NCBI RefSeq assembly: GCF_042654985.1
Contig: NZ_JBHSMT010000023.1
Coordinates: 124,001-188,000, forward strand
Length of the DNA stretch: 64,000 nt
Origin: Paraherbaspirillum soli
Lineage (GTDB): Bacteria > Pseudomonadota > Gammaproteobacteria > Burkholderiales > Burkholderiaceae_D
Reading direction: 5' to 3'
Shown here one piece after another: positions 18,583-25,748 of this stretch. Positions within the stretch are counted from its first letter, which is position 1; every line of letters starts with the position of its first letter. Below the pieces are notes generated by a model. The model did no database searches. It saw only the letters and a list, made by a program, of their open reading frames with translations, and had not been told where the DNA came from. Both the position numbers and the translations under genes were made by a program.

Positions 18583-19111
18583 GTTGCGGCTCCGCAGCTG
18601 CTTGACGATGGCGCCGCTTGACCAGGATTCTGACCGCGTATTCGCCGGCAAACAGCAGCCCCATCGCGACATAAGCGATCACGCCGGTGTACAACGACCA
18701 CACTGCGGGCGAGGCCCAGCAAGCAGTCGCCAGCGCCAGCAGGCCGTTGATCAAAAAGAAGCCGCACCAGACTTGCGTCACGCGCCGGGTATAGGCGATG
18801 GCGTAGTCCGGCAAGGATGGATCGGTCAGTCGCGCCAGCCGTTCAATCGCCGATGGCGGTGCATACAGGCTATAGCCGAACACGGCCAGCATGCCGGCAT
18901 TCACCAGCACCGGGTACAGCTTCAACGGCAGCATGGCATTGTTCCAGATCGCGACGGCGGCCAGCAGCAAGGCGCCGGCCAGCCACCAGCGGCTGGTCTT
19001 ATTCAGTTTGAGGGTCGGCAAACGGGTGGCCGCCGCTAGCACCAGCAACAAGGCCAGCAGACGCGGTTCGACCCGCCCGTGACCCAGCCAGATCGCGAGC
19101 GGATAAAACAA
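18575..19111 (-). CDS. COG4648-family inner-membrane protein of the APE operon
   Basis: At least 178 residues with five or six hydrophobic segments (for example ALLLVLAAATRL, WWLAGALLLAAVAIW, VIAYVAMGLLFAGEY). Coordinates use the TTG at 19111, the nearest conventional initiation codon I can defend. However, the open frame continues 14 codons upstream with a fitting basic-hydrophobic sequence (KRLLPTVLTVLVTLFYPLA). That stretch begins at an ATA codon at 19153 that overlaps the preceding ACP stop, and GGAGG sits seven bases before that ATA. The real start may therefore be non-canonical. The function is unknown; it is a regular APE-cluster member. Confidence 0.78.
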   Translation of the reverse strand: MFYPLAIWLGHGRVEPRLLALLLVLAAATRLPTLKLNKTSRWWLAGALLLAAVAIWNNAMLPLKLYPVLVNAGMLAVFGYSLYAPPSAIERLARLTDPSLPDYAIAYTRRVTQVWCGFFLINGLLALATACWASPAVWSLYTGVIAYVAMGLLFAGEYAVRILVKRRHRQAAAEPQHG

Positions 19112-19149
19112 GGTGACCAGGACCGTCAGGACAGTAGGTAGCAGACGCT

Positions 19150-19422
19150 TTATTTTGCATCCTCCGCCAGCAATGCGACCAGCGCATCGACCACGTCCTG
19201 CACCGTGCGCACCGCTTTGAACACATCGGGCTGCAAACGCTTGCCGGTCAGCTGCTTGAGCTTCACCACCAAATCGACGGCATCGATGCTATCGATATCG
19301 AGATCGGTATACAGGTTGGCTTGCGGCGTGATGTCGGTGCGGTCGATCTCGAACATTTCATGCAACACATCCACTAACCACAGATAAATTTCTTGCTTGC
19401 TCATTGAGGCCGTCAAAGTCAT
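19150..19422 (-). CDS. Acyl carrier protein (second in operon)
   Basis: 90 residues from ATG 19422, with GAGACTGAG just upstream; ATG 19404 is also possible. The carrier motif DIDSIDAVDL contains the phosphopantetheine-accepting Ser45. It carries the growing polyene or the starter. It is acidic and helical, as usual for ACPs, and lies seven bases after the other ACP stop. Two different ACPs in tandem are typical of APE operons. Confidence 0.92.
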   Translation of the reverse strand: MTLTASMSKQEIYLWLVDVLHEMFEIDRTDITPQANLYTDLDIDSIDAVDLVVKLKQLTGKRLQPDVFKAVRTVQDVVDALVALLAEDAK

Positions 19423-19429
19423 CTCAGTC

Positions 19430-19690
19430 TCACTTCTTTCTGTTGGCGGCAATCATCGCGGCCAGCGCGCGTACCGAGGCAAAATGTTGACGCGTCTCCG
19501 CCGAGTCCGCGGACAATGAGATGCCGTAACGCTTCTGGATCGCCACGCCCAGTTCCAGCGCATCGATCGAGTCCAGCCCCAGGCCTTCGACAAACAATGG
19601 CGCATCGGTGACGATGTCGGCGGGGGTAATGTCTTCCAATTGCAGGACATCGATGATGACCTGCTTCACTTCTTCTTCAAGCTGCTGCAT
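19430..19690 (-). CDS. Acyl carrier protein (first in operon)
   Basis: 86 residues. The motif GLGLDSIDALELG holds the phosphopantetheinylated Ser41. It differs from its downstream neighbour in loop and helix II sequence, so the two are not a recent duplication and may have distinct partners. The ATG lies inside the end of the PlsC-like acyltransferase gene (14-base overlap), implying translational coupling. Confidence 0.92.
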   Translation of the reverse strand: MQQLEEEVKQVIIDVLQLEDITPADIVTDAPLFVEGLGLDSIDALELGVAIQKRYGISLSADSAETRQHFASVRALAAMIAANRKK

Positions 19691-20456
19691 CGGGTTGACC
19701 TTCTTTCCTAAAATAATCTTGTAAATGGGCGGTTAAATGCCTTGCCGCCAAGGCCTCGCCATCGGCTCTCGCCAGGAAGGCCTGCACTTCGATATCCTCT
19801 TTGACTTCGATACTGAAGCGCGCCGCGACCGGCGGCACCTGCCACCATTTGCCGCCCTTGCCCAGGGTCGGCGGCGAGCAGCGGATCAGCACCGGCGTCA
19901 CGTTGGACCGGCTGCGCACCGCAATATTGGCGGCGCCGCGCTTGAGACTGACCACGCCGTCGGCCGGGGTACGCGTGCCTTCCGGGAACACGATCAGATT
20001 GCCGCCCTGCTGCAAGGAAGCAACGCAATCCTCGACCAGCCCGGTGCCATGGTCGTTGCTGATGTAGCCGGCGGCGCGCACCGGCCCGCCCGTAAACGGG
20101 TTTTGCCACAGCCGGCTCTTGACGATGCAATCGGCGCGTTTGACGAAAGCCATCAGGAACACCGTGTCGATCAGGGTCGGATGATTGGCCAGGATCAACA
20201 GCCCCTGCCGCTCCAGTCGCTCCAGCCCGCGGATTTCGTAGTGCAACACGCCGAGGCCGCGCATCAATCCAACGAAAGCGCGAAACGCCAGACGGATCAC
20301 ATGGCGCGCGATCAGCACGCGCCGCCGACGCTCCCAAACCATCAGATTAAGCAAGGGAAAGACCGAGATGCGCAATAGCAGACCGCCAACGCCAAACACA
20401 AAAAAACTGAAGCCTGTCGCCAGGATTCGCCAATAACGGCCCAAGCGCTTAAGCAT
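19677..20456 (-). CDS. 1-acylglycerol-3-phosphate acyltransferase family protein (PlsC-like)
   Basis: 259 residues with an N-terminal membrane segment (about 10-38). The PlsC motif block I is NHPTLID (His92, Asp97) and block III is FPEGTRT. It transfers an acyl chain from acyl-ACP to a glycerophosphate-type acceptor. In this operon it is one of two acyltransferases of different families (the other at 15094-16053), compatible with building a dual-acylated anchor that carries the aryl polyene. Overlaps on both sides indicate co-translation. Confidence 0.9.
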   Translation of the reverse strand: MLKRLGRYWRILATGFSFFVFGVGGLLLRISVFPLLNLMVWERRRRVLIARHVIRLAFRAFVGLMRGLGVLHYEIRGLERLERQGLLILANHPTLIDTVFLMAFVKRADCIVKSRLWQNPFTGGPVRAAGYISNDHGTGLVEDCVASLQQGGNLIVFPEGTRTPADGVVSLKRGAANIAVRSRSNVTPVLIRCSPPTLGKGGKWWQVPPVAARFSIEVKEDIEVQAFLARADGEALAARHLTAHLQDYFRKEGQPDAAA

Positions 20457-21198
20457 GGTGCTGCCAATGCCAGCGGCGGTGCTCGACCACCCGGACCAAT
20501 TCGGGATCGTTCCTCAGTTGAAAAGCCAATACTTCCAGCCCCGCCGGTTGCCGCGGCACCGCAGCCGGATCGCCGTCGCAGCGCTCCCATGTCAGCGAGA
20601 TCGCTCCCGCTTGCGGCGGATTCCCTGCCGGCACCATTAGCCAGGCCCAGGCAAAAGGCTGATCGTCGCAATCCTGGTACTCCTGGAACACCTCGGGTAA
20701 AAGACCGTCGTAGACCACCAGCAAGACCTCCGGCGCGCCATCCGCCAGCAAGCCGCAGGCTTCAATCACCGCATGCTCGACACCGCTATGACTTGCCGAC
20801 AAAGCGGCATGGCTGACCTGATCGCGGCGCGCAATCGACAGCAAACCGGCGGCCGCATTGTGGACCGACAAGCTGAAGGAGGTTGGGGATAACGGCGATT
20901 CCTGGACCAGATCCGACAATAACTCGACCGAGCGCGCGCACTCGCCGTGGCGCGAACAAAATACGGTCGGCACACCGCTGCGGCCATCCAGGCAACGATA
21001 AGCGACTTCCAGCGCCATCTTGCCTATGAAACCGGCGCGACGGCGCAACATGGCCGGCATGGCGGCGACCTTGGGCTCGGCGCTGCCGACGATGGCGAAC
21101 GGACTGTGCGCCCACGCCTGCCAGGCAGCCTCCGTTTCCAGCCCCGGCGCCCATGCCGCATGCGATGCGATTGAAAACCTTACCCCTCTGAAACTCAT
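20449..21198 (-). CDS. Beta-ketoacyl synthase chain-length factor (APE)
   Basis: 249 residues from ATG 21198, with GGAG nine bases upstream; an earlier in-frame ATG at 21234 would add 12 residues. It resembles the N-terminal part of a ketosynthase but lacks the catalytic Cys: the nucleophile region reads SLSVHNAAAG. This is the expected pattern for the truncated chain-length-factor partner that dimerises with an active APE ketosynthase. It is the first gene of the operon. Confidence 0.85.
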   Translation of the reverse strand: MSFRGVRFSIASHAAWAPGLETEAAWQAWAHSPFAIVGSAEPKVAAMPAMLRRRAGFIGKMALEVAYRCLDGRSGVPTVFCSRHGECARSVELLSDLVQESPLSPTSFSLSVHNAAAGLLSIARRDQVSHAALSASHSGVEHAVIEACGLLADGAPEVLLVVYDGLLPEVFQEYQDCDDQPFAWAWLMVPAGNPPQAGAISLTWERCDGDPAAVPRQPAGLEVLAFQLRNDPELVRVVEHRRWHWQHHA

Positions 21199-21292
21199 TT
21201 CACCATTCTCCAACATCCCTTGAATCGATTTCATGACGATCAGCAAACAATTCAGGGAGTTGAGCCGACTGTTCTCTTAACATTCGCGCGGC

Positions 21293-21298
21293 ATTATA
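21293..21298 (-). promoter_or_regulatory. Candidate -10 box for the APE operon
   Basis: A perfect TATAAT on the minus strand about 95 bases upstream of the first APE gene. The -35 region at 16-18-base spacing (around GTATTT) is poor, so an activator or alternative factor may be needed. The surrounding intergenic stretch (21199-21516) is the only non-coding gap from which the whole operon could be read. Confidence 0.35.
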
Positions 21299-21516
21299 AG
21301 CTATATGACCATGCAAAATACCGCCTCGCGCGACTATAAGTGCCTCTGCCCCGTATTTAAAATAGAACACTAAATCCTTGCCGGGCGATTTACCAAGCTG
21401 CCTTACAACTCCTAACGCCCAATTAGTTTCCAGGCGGAACCTTACAGTAGAATTCGGCCTTGCAATTCCACAAGGAAAGTGCAAAACCTATCCATTTCAA
21501 CAAAAAAGTAGTCACA

Positions 21517-22539
21517 TTGGCAAACAAAACAATTCTGGTGACTGGCGCTGCCGGTTACATAGGCTCGCATATCTGCGTTGAATTACTGGCGGCAAAGTAT
21601 TGCGTCATTGCCATCGACAACCTGGCCAATGGCTCCAGCGCAGCAATCAGGCGGGCGCAACAGTGCGGCCAGGGCGAAATCCGGTTTTACCCTATGGACA
21701 TACGCGATCGCCCGGCATTGGATAGCCTGCTGCAAACGCATCCGGTTGATGCGGCGATTCATTGCGCCGGACTCAAAATCATGAGCGAATCGGTGACGCA
21801 GCCGCTGCGCTACTTCGAGAACAACGTCTCCGGCAGCGCTACCTTGCTGCAAGCCCTGGAAAGAAGCGGCGTCAGGAACTTCGTTTTCAGCTCGTCCGCC
21901 GCGGTCTATGGCGCGCCAGCCAGCGTGCCGATTCCCGAGTCGGCGCCCGTGTCGGCAAACAATCCCTACAGCCGCTCCAAATTGACGGTGGAACAGTTAT
22001 TGGCCGACTTGCACGATGCCGATCCGCGCTGGGCGATTGGGGTGTTGCGCTACTTCAACCCAGCCGGCGCGCACCCAAGCGGACTGCTTGGCGACTCGCC
22101 GCGCGGCATGGCAAGCAATCTGATGCCCGCGATGGCAAGGGTGGCGCTGGGGCAGCAGCCTATGCTGTCGATCTTCGGCGACGATTATCCGACCATTGAT
22201 GGCACCGGCGTGCGCGATTACATTCACGTGGCGGATGTCGCCAGCGCCCATGTCGCCGCGCTGGATCACTTGTTTGGCGCCGGAAGCGGCTTCACGCTCA
22301 ATCTCGGCACCGGCCGCGGCTATAGCGTGCTTGAAATGATCAAAACGTTCGAGCTGGCCTGCGCCCGCACTATCCCTTACCGGATCGAGCCGCGCCGCAG
22401 CAGCGATAGCGCAGCCTGCTATGCGGATCCGGCGCAGGCGCTGGCACTGCTGGGTTGGCAAGCGCGCAAGGGCTTGGCCGACATGTGCGCCGATCACTGG
22501 CGCTGGCATACACAAAATCCCGATGGTTACGCTGAGTGA
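21517..22539 (+). CDS. galE: UDP-glucose 4-epimerase
   Basis: 340 residues from a TTG at 21517; upstream codons in frame are possible, but the family begins right before ILVTGAAGYIGSH, the NAD-binding motif. The catalytic signature is SSSAAVYG for the Ser/Thr and YSRSK for Tyr and Lys. It interconverts UDP-glucose and UDP-galactose for surface glycans. It is divergent from the APE operon across about 320 bases and might supply sugar nucleotide to the APE glycosyltransferase, which is inference. Confidence 0.92.
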   Translation: MANKTILVTGAAGYIGSHICVELLAAKYCVIAIDNLANGSSAAIRRAQQCGQGEIRFYPMDIRDRPALDSLLQTHPVDAAIHCAGLKIMSESVTQPLRYFENNVSGSATLLQALERSGVRNFVFSSSAAVYGAPASVPIPESAPVSANNPYSRSKLTVEQLLADLHDADPRWAIGVLRYFNPAGAHPSGLLGDSPRGMASNLMPAMARVALGQQPMLSIFGDDYPTIDGTGVRDYIHVADVASAHVAALDHLFGAGSGFTLNLGTGRGYSVLEMIKTFELACARTIPYRIEPRRSSDSAACYADPAQALALLGWQARKGLADMCADHWRWHTQNPDGYAE

Positions 22540-22552
22540 GGCTTGAGGCCTG

Positions 22553-22744
22553 TCACCCCTGCCGACGCGGATAGCCCTCGGCGGTGATGCGCACCCACAC
22601 CACGTTTCTTTCTTCTTCGCTCATGGAAACCCAATGCGCGACTTCGTAGACCGTGCGGCCGCAGCCGCGGCAGACATCGTCGAACGTGGTGGAACAGACT
22701 GCGACACAGGGGGTGTCCGGGCGTGGCGGGGGCGACTCTGACAT
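22553..22744 (-). CDS. DUF1289 family small cysteine-rich protein
   Basis: 63 residues from ATG 22744, chosen over a longer frame because homologous sequence starts near SESPPPRPDTPC and GGTAAGC precedes it. Four conserved Cys (CVAVC and CRGCGRT) suggest binding of a metal or an iron-sulphur cluster. The function of DUF1289 is not established. It is convergent with galE, 13 bases apart. Confidence 0.85.
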   Translation of the reverse strand: MSESPPPRPDTPCVAVCSTTFDDVCRGCGRTVYEVAHWVSMSEEERNVVWVRITAEGYPRRQG

Positions 22745-22969
22745 GCTTACCTTTGAAGGGGGAATAGCGATGGCGAATGCGAGCAGCATTGCCGTGAAGT
22801 CTGCCATTCTATAACAGCCGCCGGCACGGGACGATTACCGCCGGTGCCGGCGACGCAGTTTTCGGCGCTGCGGTTACATCAAGCGCTGCGAAGCAATATA
22901 CAATCCTGACTTAACAAATTTAGCCATTTTGTGAAATTCGACATTGCGGACTGCTGTGCAGAAACCGCT

Positions 22970-22995
22970 AAATGGTCTGAATAAATGGCCTGAAT
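22970..22995. repeat. Tandem 13-bp repeat upstream of TetR-family gene
   Basis: AAATGGTCTGAAT at 22970-22982 is followed immediately by AAATGGCCTGAAT at 22983-22995, a single-base difference. It ends about 20 bases before the regulator ATG, overlapping the expected ribosome-binding or leader region. It may be an operator for the TetR protein or a leader element. Confidence 0.5.
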
Positions 22996-23014
22996 CTTAG
23001 AAAGAAAATAAGTC

Positions 23015-23680
23015 ATGGAGCAGAAGGCGCCACGTCGTACCCGCGAAAAAATCATGGCCTTGTCGCTGCGGCTCTTCAATGAGTTCGGCGAACCCAATAT
23101 CACCACCACCATCATCGCCGACGAGATGAAAATCTCGCCGGGCAACCTGTATTACCACTTCCGCAACAAGGACGACATCGTCAATTCGATTTTCGTCACG
23201 TTCGAGGAAGAAATCAGCCGCATGCTGGCTTTGCCGCAGGGGCAGCGGCCGACCATGCAGGACGTCTGGCACTATCTGCACCTGATGTTCCAGTTGATCT
23301 GGCGTTATCGCTTTTTCTACCGCGACCTGAACGACCTGCTATCGCGCAACCGTACGCTGGAACTGCACTTCAAGGAAATCTTCGGCCACAAGATAACGGT
23401 CGTCAAAGAACTGTGTCAGGGCTTGCACGAAGATAAGGCCTTGCAGGCCAGCCCGGCTGAAATCGACGCGCTGTCGACCAATATGGTGGTGGTCGCCAGC
23501 TATTGGCTGTCGTATCAATACGTGCTGAATCCGCGCCAATACACCGAACAGGCAGTGGTCGAACATGCGCTGGCAAGCGGCTGCTATCAGGTGTTGTCGC
23601 TGATGCACCCATATCTGCGCGGCGAGACCTTGTCGCATTTCGAGCAATTATCGGCAAAGTATTTACAGAAAAGCGAATGA
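23015..23680 (+). CDS. TetR/AcrR-family transcriptional regulator
   Basis: 221 residues. The N-terminal TetR helix-turn-helix includes ALSLRLFNEFGEPNITTTIIADEMKIS (split here by helix turns) and the hallmark GNLYYHFRNKDDIV at about 43-56. The C-terminal half is a longer ligand-sensing domain of the type seen in regulators of lipid or envelope genes. Ligand and targets are unknown. It overlaps the following LOG gene as ATGA, so the two are likely co-expressed. Confidence 0.9.
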   Translation: MEQKAPRRTREKIMALSLRLFNEFGEPNITTTIIADEMKISPGNLYYHFRNKDDIVNSIFVTFEEEISRMLALPQGQRPTMQDVWHYLHLMFQLIWRYRFFYRDLNDLLSRNRTLELHFKEIFGHKITVVKELCQGLHEDKALQASPAEIDALSTNMVVVASYWLSYQYVLNPRQYTEQAVVEHALASGCYQVLSLMHPYLRGETLSHFEQLSAKYLQKSE

Positions 23681-24258
23681 AATCCCTTTGCATCTATTGC
23701 GGTTCGTCGCCGGGCGCTTCGCCGGTGTACGCGCAAGCCGCGCGCGCACTTGCGCAAGCGATGGTCGACGACAATATCGCGCTGGTCTATGGCGGCGGCA
23801 ACGTCGGCCTGATGGGCATCATCGCCGATGAAGTGTTGCGGCTGGGCGGTCAAGTGACCGGCGTTATTCCCCAGGCGCTACTGGAAAAAGAACTCGGCCA
23901 TGCCGGCCTGACGCGCCTGCATATCGTCAAGGACATGCACGAGCGCAAGGCGATGATGGCGGACTTGTCGGATGGCTTTATCGCGATGCCGGGCGGCATA
24001 GGAACGCTGGAAGAATTGTTTGAGGTGTTTACCTGGGCTCAGTTGGGCTTTCACCAGAAGCCGATTGGCTTGCTCAATGTCGACGGCTTTTATGACGGCT
24101 TGATTCAATTCATTCAGCACATGGTGTCGCAGCGCTTCCTGAAAGACGAGCAAGCCGGCTTGCTGATGCATGAACCGCAGGCTGAGGAATTGCTGCAAAG
24201 GTTCAGGTCGTTCGTACCGAGTCAGGTACCGAAATGGCTGGATAGGGATACGATTTAG
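23677..24258 (+). CDS. LOG-family (TIGR00730) cytokinin riboside 5'-monophosphate phosphoribohydrolase
   Basis: 193 residues from the ATG that overlaps the TetR stop. The family motif PGGIGTLEE is preceded by YGGGNVGLMG, the Rossmann-like nucleotide-binding site. Enzymes of this family cleave nucleoside 5'-monophosphates to base and ribose 5-phosphate; bacterial ones are often misannotated as lysine decarboxylases. The physiological role outside plant-associated bacteria is unclear. Confidence 0.9.
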   Translation: MKSLCIYCGSSPGASPVYAQAARALAQAMVDDNIALVYGGGNVGLMGIIADEVLRLGGQVTGVIPQALLEKELGHAGLTRLHIVKDMHERKAMMADLSDGFIAMPGGIGTLEELFEVFTWAQLGFHQKPIGLLNVDGFYDGLIQFIQHMVSQRFLKDEQAGLLMHEPQAEELLQRFRSFVPSQVPKWLDRDTI

Positions 24259-24275
24259 CTCACCGAAGCAGGCAA

Positions 24276-24302
24276 AGGGAGCATCGCTCCCTATTTTTAT
24301 TT
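24276..24302 (+). terminator. Intrinsic terminator after the LOG gene
   Basis: Stem AGGGAGC / GCTCCCT with a three-base loop, followed by ATTTTTATTT. It lies 18 bases after the LOG stop and may also serve the convergent metZ gene from the other side, though the opposite T-run is weaker. Confidence 0.75.
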
Positions 24303-24322
24303 ATGCGACCGGCTACGCCGGA

Positions 24323-25558
24323 TCAAGCATCCAGTGCCTGCTTGAAATCAGCCAGCAAATCCGCCGTATCCTCGATCCCGACCGAGACCCGGATCAATGA
24401 ATCCGCAATGCCCATCGCCGCGCGGCGTTCGGCGCCCATTTCGTAAAAAATGGTATGCGCGACCGGAATCACCAAGGTCCGGGTATCGCCCAGATTGCTG
24501 GTGGAAATCGCCAGTTTCAAGCGGTTCAGATAATCGAAACAGTCGGTACCCGGTTTCAATTCAAAACTGAACAGGTAGCTGTAAGCGCGGAACAACTCCG
24601 TCGCCAGCGCATGCTGCGGATGGGATTTCAACCCAGGGTAGTAAACGGCGGCAATCCGCGGATCGGCCTCCAGCATTTGCGCCAGCGCGAGTGCGTTGCT
24701 GCTGCTGCGCTCCATGCGCAGCGCCATGGTCTCGGCGCCGATCGCGATATGATGCGCGGCTTCCGGCCCGAGCGCCGCGCCAAAATCGCGCAGACTTTTG
24801 GCGCGCACCTGCGCCATGCCCCATTGCACCTGCGGAAAACGCTTGTAGGTGTCGATGATGTTGGGAAAACGGCTCCAGTCGTACAAGCCGGTATCGGTCA
24901 GCGCGCCGCCCAAGGCATCGCCATGACCGCCGATCGACTTGGTCAGTGAATTGATCACCAGACCGGCGCCGACCGACTTCGGCCGGAACAAGTAAGGGGA
25001 CGTCATCGTGTTATCGACCACGAACAAAATGCCACGCTCGCGGCACAGTTCTCCGATCCGTTTCAGGTCGGCGATCTGGGTCCGTGGATTGGCGATGGTT
25101 TCGACGAACACGAGACGAGTCGCGGGTGTCAGCGCCGCTTCCACCTGGGCGACATCGGTGGCGTCGACCATAGCCACCTGGGTGCCTTGAGCGGTGACGG
25201 TTTGCCACAAGCTATTGGTGTTGCCGAACAAAAAAGCCGACGACACCACGTGATCGCCTTCGCGCAACAAGCCCTGCACCAGCGCACCGATGGCGGCCAT
25301 GCCGGTGGCGAAGCAAATGGTGGCGTAACCATCTTCCATCTTGGTGATTTGATCTTCCAGCGCCGATACCGTCGGATTGCCCTGGCGGCCATAACGGTAT
25401 CCAGGCTGTTTGCCCTGGAATACCTCCGCCAGCTGGCGTGCATCGCTGTAGGCAAACGTGACCGAGGTGTGAACCGGTTTATGCAGCGAACCGTGCTCTA
25501 TCGTTTTTTGACGGTCACTGTGCAGGATGGTGGTGGTGAAGCCGTATTTGTCGGTCAT
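24323..25558 (-). CDS. metZ: O-succinylhomoserine sulfhydrylase / cystathionine gamma-synthase family (MetZ)
   Basis: 411 residues from ATG 25558. PLP enzyme of the Cys/Met metabolism family: the PLP-lysine motif is NSLTKSIGGHGD, and YGRQGNPT with ATGMAAIGALVQGLL forms the cofactor site. It makes homocysteine from O-succinylhomoserine and sulphide, or a related gamma-replacement. It follows purF in the same direction, as in many Burkholderiales and Pseudomonas. Distinguishing MetZ from MetB by sequence alone is uncertain. Confidence 0.85.
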   Translation of the reverse strand: MTDKYGFTTTILHSDRQKTIEHGSLHKPVHTSVTFAYSDARQLAEVFQGKQPGYRYGRQGNPTVSALEDQITKMEDGYATICFATGMAAIGALVQGLLREGDHVVSSAFLFGNTNSLWQTVTAQGTQVAMVDATDVAQVEAALTPATRLVFVETIANPRTQIADLKRIGELCRERGILFVVDNTMTSPYLFRPKSVGAGLVINSLTKSIGGHGDALGGALTDTGLYDWSRFPNIIDTYKRFPQVQWGMAQVRAKSLRDFGAALGPEAAHHIAIGAETMALRMERSSSNALALAQMLEADPRIAAVYYPGLKSHPQHALATELFRAYSYLFSFELKPGTDCFDYLNRLKLAISTSNLGDTRTLVIPVAHTIFYEMGAERRAAMGIADSLIRVSVGIEDTADLLADFKQALDA

Positions 25559-25685
25559 TTTCTTGATTACTTCGGAGTTTTTCCTAATCGGTTGGCAGGG
25601 CGAATAATTCGGCATGCTGCGGTGACCTTTAAATTCTTCCCCGAATATTTTTCGTTGCAATTTACCCGTCTTATCTGATCAGTTG

Positions 25686-25739
25686 GGGACAGAGTAATTC
25701 GCCGCAGGATCAGACCAGGCGGCTCGTAAACTCTGTCCC
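25686..25739. repeat. Nested hairpin element between purF and metZ
   Basis: Outer arms GGGACAGAGT (25686-25695) and ACTCTGTCCC (25730-25739) are perfectly complementary. A second inner pair GCCGC / GCGGC lies inside. The symmetry extends imperfectly outward by a few bases (TTG...CAA). It begins right after the purF stop. It could be an attenuating or terminating structure or a member of an extragenic palindrome family; there is no T-run. Confidence 0.6.
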
Positions 25740-25748
25740 GCAATTGTT

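Noticed and set aside
22819..22852. Nine-base inverted repeat CGCCGGCAC / GTGCCGGCG as a terminator
   Set aside because: It lies upstream of both divergent genes, has no T-run, and GC-rich palindromes of this size are expected by chance here.
24323..25660. Longer metZ start at 25660
   Set aside because: The extra 34 residues do not match the family N-terminus; ATG 25558 begins just before the conserved YGFTT segment.
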